Notes: generated by a model from the letters alone, not told the origin. Numbered from the stretch's first letter, positions 39,591-47,624 are shown. The stretch is 64,000 nucleotides of DNA from Microvirga zambiensis WSM3693 (GCF_016735695.1 NZ_JAERQD010000006.1:124001-188000), one strand, 5' to 3'. Program-made: numbers and translations.

Positions 39591-39947
39591 ACTTTACTCC
39601 CGAGCCAAGATGGGAATTTCCGGAGACCCCGGATAAGAAAGTCTCGCTGAGCAAAGAATATTAAAAGGAATTGGTTCCGGTAATCGGTCTTCCTTGGTAC
39701 CCCCTGAACACAACCTACCATTTTATCAGTAATTATACCTTCTTAAGGATTACCTCTTCGGTTTAATCCCTAAGTAAACTACGGTTTTATCATCTGTAGA
39801 GAGCAATACTATTGGATATTTCATTGTTGTTCCGCGGAAAAACTTTAGTCGAATGATTCGCGCAACTCCAAGATCTTCAGCTTTATCAGCCGATGCGCGG
39901 AAGCTCGCGCTCGTGCTAAGCTCGCCGCAAGATCGGAGGGAACGGAC
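39591..39947. other. AT-rich intergenic region
   Basis: This roughly 350-base stretch is clearly poorer in GC than its neighbours, especially 39650-39850 with runs such as TTTTATCAGTAATTATACC. The only ORFs are short: a 24-codon minus-strand piece reading MKYPIVLLSTDDKTVVYLGIKPKR near 39750-39824, and a 37-codon plus-strand piece from 39853. It probably contains promoters for the flanking genes; I see no other defined element. Confidence 0.5.
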
Positions 39948-39950
39948 ATT
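39935..39950 (+). promoter_or_regulatory. Ribosome binding site before a probable ATT start
   Basis: GGAGGG at 39935-39940 is followed by a seven-base spacer and ATT at 39948, in frame with the DMT transporter. No ATG, GTG or TTG exists in this frame between the stop at 39846 and the GTG at 40056, which lies inside the first membrane segment. Confidence 0.6.
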
Positions 39951-40907
39951 CAATCTCTGCCGATAGCTCACCCCGATGAGGGCAAGGGGACCACAAGCGT
40001 CGCGGCTCCGTCCGCCTATCTCACAGCCGTTCTGTGCTGGCTCCTCTCGGCCGGCGTGTATATCGCCGCCAAGTGGGCCGCTCCCGAGATGCCGCCCTGG
40101 GCGCTCTGCTTCTGGCGGCTGACGCTCGCCTGCGCGATCCTGCTGCCGATCGTGCATCGTCACCACGGGGCGATGATCGCGCTTCTCCGGTCACGGGCGC
40201 TGGAAGTGCTGATGATCGGTACCATCGGCCTGACGCTCTGCCAGGGCATGATCTATACCGGCCTCAGCCACACCGACGCGACCACCGCCGGCATCATCAT
40301 GGCGCTGTCGCCGGTCATGACGATGGTGCTTGCCCGTTTCGTGCTCGGCGAGCCGCTCGGACCGTGGAAGGCGCTCGGCGCGCTGCTCTCCCTGGTCGGC
40401 ATGGCTGTGATCGTCGCGCGCGGCGATCTTGCCGCCCTGATGCGGCTCCAGTTCAGCGCTGGCGAGTTGTGGATCGTCGGCAGCGCAATCTGCTGGGGTC
40501 TCTACACCGTTCTGCTGCGCCGCGCCAAACTGGGCATCGAGCTCCTGCCCATGGTCGTGCTGCTGCTCGGCGCCGGCGCGCTGACCGCCCTGCCCTTCTA
40601 TCTGTGGGAGCTGCTGTCGGGCGAACGCTCCTCGCTGCATGCCAACGGCCTTTTGGCGCTTGCCTATGTGGCCGGCCCGGGCGGCGCCCTGATGTATTAC
40701 CTCTACAACCGCAGCGTCGAGACGCTCGGAGCCGGCCGCGCCAGCATGCTGCTCTACCTGCAGACGGTCTTCGTCGCGATCCTCGCCTATCTGTTCCTCG
40801 GCGAAGGCCTGCACGGCTACGACCTTGCCGGAGCAGCCTTCATCGTCGCCGGCCTCGTGCTCGCCAACGCGATCAGGCCGAAACCCCGCTCAGCCCGGGC
40901 TGCATAG
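39948..40907 (+). CDS. EamA/DMT-family transporter, probable AUU start
   Basis: This ten-segment drug/metabolite transporter has the conserved repeat 1 pattern (AYLTAVLCWLLSAGVYIAAKWAAPEMPPWALCFWRLTLA) and repeat 2 from about residue 165 (WIVGSAICWGLYTVLLRRAK). Substrate unknown. The first conventional in-frame start is GTG at 40056, which would delete most of segment 1 and has no ribosome site. Starting at ATT 39948 with GGAGGG seven bases upstream gives 319 residues, the same length as the DMT protein at 15218. An AUU start, as in E. coli infC, is therefore proposed. Confidence 0.8.
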   Translation: MQSLPIAHPDEGKGTTSVAAPSAYLTAVLCWLLSAGVYIAAKWAAPEMPPWALCFWRLTLACAILLPIVHRHHGAMIALLRSRALEVLMIGTIGLTLCQGMIYTGLSHTDATTAGIIMALSPVMTMVLARFVLGEPLGPWKALGALLSLVGMAVIVARGDLAALMRLQFSAGELWIVGSAICWGLYTVLLRRAKLGIELLPMVVLLLGAGALTALPFYLWELLSGERSSLHANGLLALAYVAGPGGALMYYLYNRSVETLGAGRASMLLYLQTVFVAILAYLFLGEGLHGYDLAGAAFIVAGLVLANAIRPKPRSARAA

Positions 40908-40958
40908 CCGCCAACGTGAACGACAGAGATGCCTCAACTTATGAGGGGTTGGAGGATG

Positions 40959-41306
40959 TTAAGGAACGGTCGGACCGGCGGCGCCATCCAATTCGCCCTC
41001 ATCCTGCAGGCCTTCGCTCTCCAGCTGCATCTCATAGGGCGTGCGGGCCCGCTCATAACGGGTCGCCGAGGTCGATGCCGGCTCGAACAGCTCGTCGATC
41101 TCGACATTCGTCGGTCGCCTTTGCTCCTTGCAAAGATCCGCACAGATGCTCCGGGTCGCCCGCCTGTTGCTGGCCTCGATCCGCTTGTTGAACTTCTGCT
41201 GCTGCTCGAGCCATTTGTCGTGACTTTGGGGAACCTGAGCATTGGCGACATTCGCGAGAAAGAGGGCCGCCATCGCCAGAGGAAGTGATTTCAGTCGCAT
41301 CATCAT
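40959..41306 (-). CDS. Small secreted protein, unknown
   Basis: The 115-residue protein begins MMMRLKSLPLAMAALFLANVANAQVPQ, a signal peptide probably cut after ANA. The mature region is charged, with one pair of cysteines (SICADLCKEQRRP) that could form a disulfide, and a low-complexity acidic tail. Three consecutive ATG codons (41306, 41303, 41300) can start it. No family recognised. It converges on the DMT gene. Confidence 0.6.
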   Translation of the reverse strand: MMMRLKSLPLAMAALFLANVANAQVPQSHDKWLEQQQKFNKRIEASNRRATRSICADLCKEQRRPTNVEIDELFEPASTSATRYERARTPYEMQLESEGLQDEGELDGAAGPTVP

Positions 41307-41536
41307 GCTGCCAACGATGATCCTGTGAGGAGAGGACAACAGACTCTGTTGTATCGTCGCAGTATCTAATATGGCGGCGCTGAAGCGGAAAGGCTCTCGC
41401 CAGTCGTAGCCACGGACTATAAAGGGTGGAATCTTCCCTTACGGCACCTGATCCGCGACACTTCGACCGACGCTCTTCAAAGTTTCTCAAAATTCGCTAA
41501 GGTGCGATTGAGGTAGTCCCTAAGAGAGAGCGCGGC

Positions 41537-41770
41537 GTGATTGTCATCTACATGATTGCGGCTTTGGTCGGCGGCATCGTCAGCTGCCTGCTGCTCTGGC
41601 CCTATGGAGCAGCCGTCGCCATCGTCAGCATGCCGTTTGGCGGGAGCCTGGCTGCGCTCCTGGCCGCAAGCCTGGGTTACCTGCGCGCCTCGGACAAAGC
41701 CAAGGCGCATGAGAGCCGTTCAAGCGATCTGGACGACCTCCGGAAGCTGCGATCCGCCGAACGCCGTTAG
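41537..41770 (+). CDS. Small membrane protein, unknown
   Basis: The 77-residue ORF from GTG at 41537 has two hydrophobic segments (about residues 2-22 and 26-48) and a charged, helical C-terminal tail (ASDKAKAHESRSSDLDDLRKLRSAERR). AGAGAGAGCG lies upstream of the start. No function assigned. It converges with the acetyltransferase gene. Confidence 0.5.
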   Translation: MIVIYMIAALVGGIVSCLLLWPYGAAVAIVSMPFGGSLAALLAASLGYLRASDKAKAHESRSSDLDDLRKLRSAERR

Positions 41771-41796
41771 AGCGGTTCGCGATCCGGCGGTCACTT

Positions 41797-42942
41797 TCAT
41801 TTTTGAGACTGCACTCCAGCCTTGTTCCGCAAATTTCGAAGGGCGTCGACAAGCTGGGGATGGGCCCTGCTCTTGAACCCGGCCAGCGCGCGCCGGCGCA
41901 TGTCGATCAGCCTTCCCCTGACACTGAAGGCTTGCCCGTGCTGGTAGAGCTGCTCCTCCTCGTCGGCCCAGCGGCCCTTGTAGGATTCCGAGCCGATGGA
42001 GAAGTCGAAAAGCGATATCCCGTTTTCGCAGCTCCAGCGGATCACTTCAGCGAGCAGCAGGCTTCCCGGGGAATAGGCTCTGTAGCTCTCGAAATCGCTG
42101 CATTGAATCAGCCCATAAAACCGACCGCGCCAGACAAGTCCGAAAACACCGGCAATCATGCGATCGCCAACCGTGAGAGCACAGCTATGGGCGATGCCGC
42201 CGACTTCCTCCTGAGCAAGCGTGCGATAGAAGTCCGTATAGGCCGGCTGACCGAGCAGATCGCAGACGCCGTTCGCACGGCACCAGGCCGATTTATGCTC
42301 CAGGATGGATTGCATTAAGGCATCGGCCGCGTCCGGATCGGACGCCACCCGCAGCTCGACCGGCCCGATGGCTTCCAGTTTCCGACGGGCGCGCCGCAAC
42401 TCGCGGTTCATGTTGCTGCTCCGCGTCTTCATGTAATCCGTGAAGTCGGAGCTGAGAGGGCAGTTGAATGCCACGAGGTCGTCGTAACAAGTCAGTTGAG
42501 TGAAGGGGTTGCGCGCCTCTCCGATGACGGATGGCATCTTCTGCAGGTTCACGGCGTCAACGCGGCCGACGCGTTCGAGAATCTGCTGCCAAAGCAGCGA
42601 GAAATCCTGTCCGTCAAGTTCCGCCGCGAAGTCCGGACGGATGATAGGCGCATTGTAGTCGCAGATGCCGAAGTCGATGAATTCGAGAACCCGCAATGCT
42701 CCCTGCTGGCGCTCGACCAGGGGAATCAGCATCAGAGGCGCACCGTCTTCGCTGCTTACAAGAACGATGGCCGGGGTCGCGGACAAGGCTGTCCCGACAT
42801 TGTCCAGAAGCAGGGACATCCAGCCGTAGGTCTGGAACGCCGTGCAGCAGGCTTCGTTTTGAAAACCTCGCCATACCGCCTGTAGCAGCTCGTGCGAGCG
42901 AAAGACTTCTATCTTGAGATGCCAGCTCAATTCGATGTCCAT
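41797..42942 (-). CDS. GNAT acyltransferase, CelD/BioF2-like
   Basis: The 381-residue protein has the FemAB-like double-GNAT pattern of the CelD (cellulose biosynthesis)/BioF2 group: FRSHELLQAVWRGFQNEACCTAFQTYGWM at the N-terminus, then SSNMNRELRRARRKLEAIGPVELR. The C-terminal catalytic half has YTDFYRTLAQEEVGGIAHSCALTVGDRMIAGVFGLVWRGRFYGLIQCSDFESYRAYSPGSLLLAEVIRW and LFDFSIGSESYKGRWAD. Such enzymes often act in exopolysaccharide or lipid modification. No polysaccharide genes adjoin, so its substrate is unknown. Confidence 0.8.
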   Translation of the reverse strand: MDIELSWHLKIEVFRSHELLQAVWRGFQNEACCTAFQTYGWMSLLLDNVGTALSATPAIVLVSSEDGAPLMLIPLVERQQGALRVLEFIDFGICDYNAPIIRPDFAAELDGQDFSLLWQQILERVGRVDAVNLQKMPSVIGEARNPFTQLTCYDDLVAFNCPLSSDFTDYMKTRSSNMNRELRRARRKLEAIGPVELRVASDPDAADALMQSILEHKSAWCRANGVCDLLGQPAYTDFYRTLAQEEVGGIAHSCALTVGDRMIAGVFGLVWRGRFYGLIQCSDFESYRAYSPGSLLLAEVIRWSCENGISLFDFSIGSESYKGRWADEEEQLYQHGQAFSVRGRLIDMRRRALAGFKSRAHPQLVDALRNLRNKAGVQSQK

Positions 42943-43305
42943 TCCAGTTTTTCAATGAAAGCATAGTTCATCTCGACCGAAATGAACCGATCGACTAACT
43001 CACACGAATTCTATTCTTGGGCGCGGCATGCCGTAAAACCATTTCTCTTTGGGAGATGTCACTACCACTTCGGTTAGACGCGAAGCATGTCCTCAATTTT
43101 CATGGACATATCCGAAATTGCTAAGATGATCCGGCGCGCCTCGCACGAAGGCTCATCGAGCTGCCTTCTCCCCGCGGCCAGAGACAGCCTGGATGCCGGC
43201 ATCTTGACGGGAATCGCTGCTCGGAAACCGCGCCGGAAATCCGCCACGCGGCAAGGCGCTCCGCAAAAGGAGCGTGGCTTTGGCCTAGAGGTTCTTGGAA
43301 AAGAA
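42943..43305. other. Intergenic region before the tRNA gene
   Basis: About 360 bases lie between the acetyltransferase start and the tRNA 3' end. Short ORFs on both strands here (43087-43335 plus, 43074-43355 minus) run into the tRNA gene and are treated as artefacts. No promoter, repeat or conserved element could be assigned. Confidence 0.5.
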
Positions 43306-43382
43306 TGGCGCACCCGACACGATTCGAACGTGTGACCTTTGCCTTCGGAGGGCAACGCTCTATCCAGCTGAGCTACGGGTGC
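43306..43382 (-). tRNA. tRNA-Arg (anticodon CCG)
   Basis: Read on the minus strand, the 5' end is GCACCCGTAGCTCAGCTGGA. The anticodon stem TTGCC/GGCAA encloses CTCCGAA, giving anticodon CCG (codon CGG, arginine). The T arm has GTTCGAATC, the acceptor closes with CGGGTGC, discriminator G and an encoded CCA (TGG at 43306-43308 on the plus strand). All four arms pair. Confidence 0.97.
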
Positions 43383-43498
43383 TTGAGGCGATGAGCCTGA
43401 TCCATTCCCTATCCGATTACCCGCCCCAGAGCAACCTCTGGCGGCCCTGGTTTAAGGCACCTCACCCATTTCCATCTTCCGGTGGACCGGGCGTGGCG

Positions 43499-43536
43499 CC
43501 GGGCCTGCCGCTTCGAAAGTGAGGCGGCAGGCCCGG
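43499..43536 (-). terminator. Stem-loop after the TerC gene
   Basis: CCGGGCCTGCCGC (43499-43511) pairs with GCGGCAGGCCCGG (43524-43536) across a 12-base loop, nine bases past the TerC stop on the minus strand. No T-run follows, so it may act with Rho or as a 3' stability element. Confidence 0.55.
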
Positions 43537-43544
43537 TCGCAGCG

Positions 43545-44225
43545 TCACGCCTCGTCGGCAGCCGCCCTCTGGCGCGAGATATAGCCGATGGCGACCACCA
43601 GGACGGCGCCGAGGATGGCGGTCGGGATCTCCGCTTTGTGGCCGAGTTCCTGGCCGAGCTTTTCGACGAGCCAGGGATCGGACACCAGCATCTCGCCGGC
43701 CACCCAGCCGAGCAGGGCGGCGCCGGCCCAGATGAGAAGGGGCATCCGGTCGAGAAGCGCCATGATGAGGGCGGCGCCGGCGACGATCAGCGGGATCGAG
43801 ATGGCAAGCCCGACGGCGAGCAGGAAGGTGGAATCCTGCGCCACCGCGGCGATGGCCAGAACGTTGTCGAGGCTCATGACCGCATCGGCGACCACGACGG
43901 TCCAGACCGCATGCCAGAGACGGTCCGTCTCTTTCACGTTCCCTTCGTCGTCGTCGCCGCTCAGAAGTTTTACGGCGATCCACAGGAGGAGGAGACCGCC
44001 GATGATCTTGAGGAAGGGCGTGGACAGGAGCGCCGCAACGAGCACGGTGAAGATGATCCGCAATCCGACGGCGACGCCGGCGCCGAGGACCATGCCGATG
44101 CGGCGCTTGTCTTCCGGCAGGCCGCGGCAGGCCAGCGCGATGACGACGGCATTGTCTCCGGACAGGATGACGTTGATCCAGATGATGCCGAGCAGTTTGA
44201 GGGCTTGAGGGAGGAGAGCTTCCAT
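43545..44225 (-). CDS. TerC/YjbE-family integral membrane protein
   Basis: The 226-residue protein is a seven-segment TerC-family membrane protein. It has the two conserved acidic motifs, WINVILSGDNAVVIALACRGL (about 17-37) and VVVADAVMSLDNVLAIAAVA (about 112-131), whose N/D residues are thought to bind metal. The family exports manganese or contributes to tellurite and metal resistance. An acidic loop (LLSGDDDEGNVKETD) separates the halves. I looked for an upstream yybP-ykoY manganese riboswitch and did not find its core sequence. Confidence 0.88.
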   Translation of the reverse strand: MEALLPQALKLLGIIWINVILSGDNAVVIALACRGLPEDKRRIGMVLGAGVAVGLRIIFTVLVAALLSTPFLKIIGGLLLLWIAVKLLSGDDDEGNVKETDRLWHAVWTVVVADAVMSLDNVLAIAAVAQDSTFLLAVGLAISIPLIVAGAALIMALLDRMPLLIWAGAALLGWVAGEMLVSDPWLVEKLGQELGHKAEIPTAILGAVLVVAIGYISRQRAAADEA

Positions 44226-44363
44226 GATGCAAAACTTGATTTGAGATTGCCGAGGCCGGTGAGCCGGAACAAAGCGCGGATGCGGCGGTTCGGCAGAAAA
44301 ATGGGCGCGCCTTGCCGGCACGCAGCGGCGTTTCGAGGACCTGGGGCGAAGCCGCGGGCCTGC

Positions 44364-44723
44364 TTAAAGGGAAGCCTTGGGTGGACCTGTCGCGTGCGGA
44401 ACGCCCGACAGGCCGGCAATAAGGATCGCACCTGGAACGCTCAGGTTCAGGCGTTGCCTCGCGAGGTCATCGCTCGGACGACAGGGCGAGCCAATGAGGG
44501 CAGGATCCAGACCACCGTCGCCATCCTCGAAAGCGTCGCCGCAAGCCTCACCGTCCGCTTCTGCCCCATCGGGCAGTTCGGCCAGCGAGAGGACTTGGGC
44601 GGGATCGTTCAGGAACGGGGAGCTTGCTCCCTCCGCGACAGGAAGCCACGCGAAAAGGAGCAGCCCGAGCAATGCCTGCGCGATGAAACGATGAATGCGG
44701 GGTCGGGCCAAGGCTCTGTCCAT
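44364..44723 (-). CDS. Possible small secreted protein
   Basis: The 119-codon ORF has a signal-peptide-like start (MDRALARPRIHRFIAQALLGLLLFAWLPVAEGASS) and an acidic middle (LPDGAEADGEACGDAFEDGDGG). No family recognised. It lies upstream of the TerC gene on the same strand with an overlapping plus-strand ORF. It is uncertain and reported mainly because of the good secretion signal. Confidence 0.4.
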   Translation of the reverse strand: MDRALARPRIHRFIAQALLGLLLFAWLPVAEGASSPFLNDPAQVLSLAELPDGAEADGEACGDAFEDGDGGLDPALIGSPCRPSDDLARQRLNLSVPGAILIAGLSGVPHATGPPKASL

Positions 44724-44952
44724 CCGAGCGAAAGGTGCTCCACGGCAGCGGACACCCTTTCTCCTACCCCGGCCGGAGGGTTCAGGGCAACCGCGGCCGG
44801 TCGAATGATCGTGCCGAATGTTGCCGCAGAGAAGATCGACCCTCAGCGCGCAGCTTTGCGCTAGATCTTAATAGACATTGGCCGGCGGCAGCTTGTCCTT
44901 CACCATTCCGATCGGGCGACTCGCTCAAGCTTGCTTTCCATAGGAGAGCTCC

Positions 44953-45372
44953 ATGGCAGCCCAGACCGAACATGTTGCAATTCTCAAAGACGCCTATGCG
45001 CAATGGGTCGATGCCCGAGGCAACGATTGCGGATGCTGGATGAACATCATCGCCGATGATGTCTCCCTCGGCTCGCTGGCGGAAGGTTCGCCAGAAGTCC
45101 CCTTCACGACGCGCCGCACCACCAAGTCCGGCGTACAGGCCTATCTCGACGACCTGATGCGCGACTGGGAGATGATATCTCACAGCATGAACGACTTCAT
45201 CGCCCAGGACGACCGCGTCGCCGTGATCGGACGGGCGATCTGGCGCAATAAAGGCACGGGAAAGATAGCAGATACCAGGAAGGTCGATATCTGGCGCTTC
45301 CAGGACGGCAAGGTGGTCGATTTCGAGGAGTATTACGACACCGCCCGGCTCATCGCTGCCGCGACACCGTAA
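44953..45372 (+). CDS. SnoaL/NTF2-like family protein
   Basis: The 139-residue protein has the cone-fold pattern of the SnoaL-like group: LKDAYAQWVDARGNDCGCWMNIIADDVSLGSLAEGS at the N-terminus, VQAYLDDLMRDWEMI in the middle, and KVDIWRFQDGKVVDFEEYYDTARL at the end. Such proteins may be isomerases or ligand-binding proteins; the role cannot be told. TAGGAGAGCTCC precedes the ATG. It converges on the pseudouridine synthase gene, with a 16-base gap. Confidence 0.8.
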   Translation: MAAQTEHVAILKDAYAQWVDARGNDCGCWMNIIADDVSLGSLAEGSPEVPFTTRRTTKSGVQAYLDDLMRDWEMISHSMNDFIAQDDRVAVIGRAIWRNKGTGKIADTRKVDIWRFQDGKVVDFEEYYDTARLIAAATP

Positions 45373-45388
45373 TCAGCCTCCCTTGGAA

Positions 45389-46138
45389 TCAGGCCCCCCT
45401 GGCCGGCGGCAAGACAAGCGCGAGATCGTCCTCGCCGAGCAGGCGATATTGTCCCGGTGCAAGGTCCTCCGGCAGGGGAAGCGTGCCGATGCGGTCGCGA
45501 TGCAGATCGGTGACGTGGTTGCCGAGCGCCGCGAACATGCGCCTGACCTGATGGTAGCGCCCCTCCGTGATGGTCAGGAAGGCGCCGGTGCTCGACGTCA
45601 CCTCCAGCTGCGCCGGCAGAAGCGGCTTGCCCTCGTTGTCGAGCATCAGGGTGCCGGATGCGAAGATTGCCGCCTCGTCGCCGCGCAAGGGGCGATCGAG
45701 GGTGACGCGGTAGCGCTTGGAGATCTTGAAGCGCGGCGAGATGATCCTGTGCAGCAGGGCGCCGTCGTCGGTCATCAGCAGGAGTCCCGACGTGTCCTTG
45801 TCGAGCCGGCCGATCGTGGAGATCGCAGGATCGCGCCGGCGCCAGCGCTCCGGCAGCAGGCTATAGACGAGAGGGCCAGCCTCCTTGTGCGAACAGGTCA
45901 CGCCGAGGGGCTTGTGCAGCATGAGCGCGAGGCCCGGCGGCGGATCGAGCGGTTTGCCCCGGATCCGCATCCGCTCGGACAGGTCGCGGGTCACGGCGAT
46001 GCGACCGTCGGCATCCTCGATCTCGGCTCCGTCCAAGGTCACCAGTCCGGCATCGACGAGAGACTGGACCTCGCGGCGCGAGCCGTAGCCCATATTGGCG
46101 AGCAGCCGGTCGAGGCGGAGCGTCGGAGCCTTGCTCAT
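45389..46138 (-). CDS. rsuA: RsuA/RluB-family pseudouridine synthase
   Basis: The 249-residue enzyme isomerises a uridine in ribosomal RNA. An N-terminal S4 RNA-binding domain (LRLDRLLANMGYGSRREVQSLVDAGLVTLDG) is followed by the catalytic domain with GRLDKDTSGLLLMTDDG, whose aspartate is the nucleophile, and ITEGRYHQVRRMFAALGNHVTDLHRDRIG. Size and the YSLLPERW segment favour RsuA (16S U516), but RluB/E/F cannot be excluded. Its ATG overlaps the stop of the preceding rsmC-like gene by four bases, so the two rRNA modification genes are coupled. Confidence 0.88.
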   Translation of the reverse strand: MSKAPTLRLDRLLANMGYGSRREVQSLVDAGLVTLDGAEIEDADGRIAVTRDLSERMRIRGKPLDPPPGLALMLHKPLGVTCSHKEAGPLVYSLLPERWRRRDPAISTIGRLDKDTSGLLLMTDDGALLHRIISPRFKISKRYRVTLDRPLRGDEAAIFASGTLMLDNEGKPLLPAQLEVTSSTGAFLTITEGRYHQVRRMFAALGNHVTDLHRDRIGTLPLPEDLAPGQYRLLGEDDLALVLPPARGA

Positions 46139-47049
46139 TTCTGGGCCTCGTAAATCTTGTAGCCGGCCGCCTCAGTCTTCGGCGTCACGCGCTTGAAGGC
46201 GGATTTCAGCACGGCCTCATAGGGCAGATGGCGGTTGGCGACGAGCCAGAGAACGCCGCCCGGCCTGAGCGCCTCGGCGGCCCGGCGGATGAAGGCCTGT
46301 CCCAGGCTCTGGTCCTCGGCGCCGCCGTCGTGGAAGGGCGGGTTCATCACCACGAAGTCGAGGCCCTTCAGGTCCGTTCCGCTGCGCAGATCCGCCCATC
46401 GCACCAGCGCCCGCGGATCGTCCAGGTTGCGCGCCGCCATCTCGACGGCACGTCGGTCGATGTCGATCAGTGCCAGGCTCTCGACCTTGGGCGATGCCAG
46501 GATGGTGCGGGCGAGGATGCCGATGCCGCAGCCGAAATCCGCCCCGCGTCCGGAGAGCGGGGGCAGGTTCTGTTCGAGCAAAGCGCTGCCGGGATCGATG
46601 CGGTTCCAGCTGAAGGCGCCGGGCCAGGTCCACAGGCCAAGCGCGGCGTCGAGCCGGGGACTGCCCTCGGCGATGGCCTCGTCGGTCCCGATCGGCTCGG
46701 AGGGCCGCATGACGGTGCAGATGCGGTGGTGCCGGCGGGAGGTTTCGCTGACCTCGCAGCCGAAGCCCTTGAGCTCCTTGGCGATCCGAGAGCCGCCCTT
46801 GTCCTTCGGCGCCAGGACGGTCAGCGAGCCCCCGGGAGCAAGCGTCCGCAGGGCCAGAGCGATCACGTAACGTCGCTCGACGGTGCCGGGCGGAGCCAAT
46901 ACGGCGATCTCGCCAAGGGATTTTTCAGGCTGTTCCTCCAGCCTGGCGGAGCCTGGAATCAGGGGGGAGAACTGGGTCGCCCCTTCCGGTGTCTGGGCCA
47001 GTTCGGCCGGTGGCGCCCCGTAGACGCCGCTTGGTTTCGTGTCTTGCAA
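46135..47049 (-). CDS. rsmC: RsmC-like class I methyltransferase (16S rRNA G1207 type)
   Basis: The 304-residue protein has two methyltransferase-like halves, as in RsmC. The C-terminal half carries the SAM site GADFGCGIGILARTIL and the catalytic NPPFHDGG motif typical of N2-guanine methylation. The N-terminal half (VLAPPGTVERRYVIALALRTLAPGGSLTVLAPKDKGGSRIAKELKGFG) is a degenerate domain. AVGN-type motifs seen in other RlmG/RsmC members are not conserved by eye, so RlmG is possible. It is coupled to the downstream pseudouridine synthase gene. Confidence 0.82.
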   Translation of the reverse strand: MQDTKPSGVYGAPPAELAQTPEGATQFSPLIPGSARLEEQPEKSLGEIAVLAPPGTVERRYVIALALRTLAPGGSLTVLAPKDKGGSRIAKELKGFGCEVSETSRRHHRICTVMRPSEPIGTDEAIAEGSPRLDAALGLWTWPGAFSWNRIDPGSALLEQNLPPLSGRGADFGCGIGILARTILASPKVESLALIDIDRRAVEMAARNLDDPRALVRWADLRSGTDLKGLDFVVMNPPFHDGGAEDQSLGQAFIRRAAEALRPGGVLWLVANRHLPYEAVLKSAFKRVTPKTEAAGYKIYEAQK

Positions 47050-47110
47050 AGTGACTTAGTCCACGCTCAAAGCCAGGGTTCTTATTATGCCGTGGCCTGA
47101 AAGGTAAGAC

Positions 47111-47329
47111 TCAATGGCCCTGTGCGGCCTGCTTGGTATCGACGGCGCGAATCTCCGATTCTCCCACCGCGCGCTGGGCGCCGCTCGCCGTATCCCTGAT
47201 CCTGTAGCCCAGTTCGCCGCTGCTGTTCTCCGGCATCAGACGAACGACCTCGTAAGTGCCGCTGGTGCGATCTGCGAAATGGGCGGCAGCGGAATGCACA
47301 AGCTGGCCCATGACATATTTGTGGCTCAC
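47111..47329 (-). CDS. Small conserved-looking protein downstream of the cold-shock gene
   Basis: The 72-residue protein (VSHKYVMGQLVHSAAAHFADRTSGTYEVVRLMPENSSGELGYRIRDTASGAQRAVGESEIRAV) starts at GTG 47329 with an ideal AAGGAGG five bases upstream. It looks like a compact beta-rich domain, and I think I have seen similar short proteins in Rhizobiales, though I cannot name a family. It follows cspA with an 85-base gap that holds a terminator-like hairpin. Confidence 0.7.
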   Translation of the reverse strand: MSHKYVMGQLVHSAAAHFADRTSGTYEVVRLMPENSSGELGYRIRDTASGAQRAVGESEIRAVDTKQAAQGH

Positions 47330-47341
47330 AGGAACCTCCTT

Positions 47342-47378
47342 TTCGGAAAAGCAAGAAGCCGCTCCGGGGAGCGGCTTC
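47342..47378 (-). terminator. Hairpin between cspA and the 72-residue protein gene
   Basis: GAAGCCGCT (47355-47363) pairs with AGCGGCTTC (47370-47378), extended by two C-G pairs. On the minus strand it is followed by TTGCTTTTCC. It should stop or attenuate transcripts from cspA before the small downstream gene. Confidence 0.65.
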
Positions 47379-47414
47379 GCAAGGCAGCAAGGAAAGCTGC
47401 CCGTTTCACAGGTA

Positions 47415-47624
47415 TCAGGCCGTCTGGATGTTGTTGACGGCGACCTTGCCGCTGCGGCGGTCCTCGGCCGTGTCGAAGGAAACCTTCTGGCCTTCGCGAA
47501 GGCCGCGGATGCCGGCGCGCTCGAGAGCGGTGGCGTGGACGAACACGTCCTTGCTGCCATCGTCCGGCTGAATGAAGCCGAAGCCTTTTTGATCGTTGTA
47601 GAACTTAACGGTGCCAGTAATCAT
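47415..47624 (-). CDS. cspA: Cold-shock protein (CspA family)
   Basis: The 69-residue single cold-shock domain binds single-stranded nucleic acid through RNP1 (KGFGFIQPD) and RNP2 (DVFVHATALE). The sequence starts MITGTVKFYNDQKGFGFI. ATG 47624 has AAGGA seven bases upstream; a longer reading is not needed. About 250 bases without a gene lie upstream (47625-47882) and may carry a long 5' leader, as is usual for cold-regulated csp genes; I could not identify a specific structure. Confidence 0.94.
   Translation of the reverse strand: MITGTVKFYNDQKGFGFIQPDDGSKDVFVHATALERAGIRGLREGQKVSFDTAEDRRSGKVAVNNIQTA

Noticed and set aside
38391-39650. Plus-strand ORF opposite the Gly-rich protein gene
   Set aside because: Translation is Ala/Thr/Val repeats, the complement-frame shadow of GGN glycine codons; the minus-strand frame has a signal peptide and a cysteine domain.
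43074-43355. ORFs on both strands running into the tRNA-Arg gene
   Set aside because: The ends (RTRHDSNV and [17 protein letters not shown] types) are translations of tRNA sequence, a classic artefact.
44226-44420. yybP-ykoY manganese riboswitch upstream of the TerC gene
   Set aside because: TerC genes often carry one, but the conserved core sequences of that riboswitch were not found on the minus strand.
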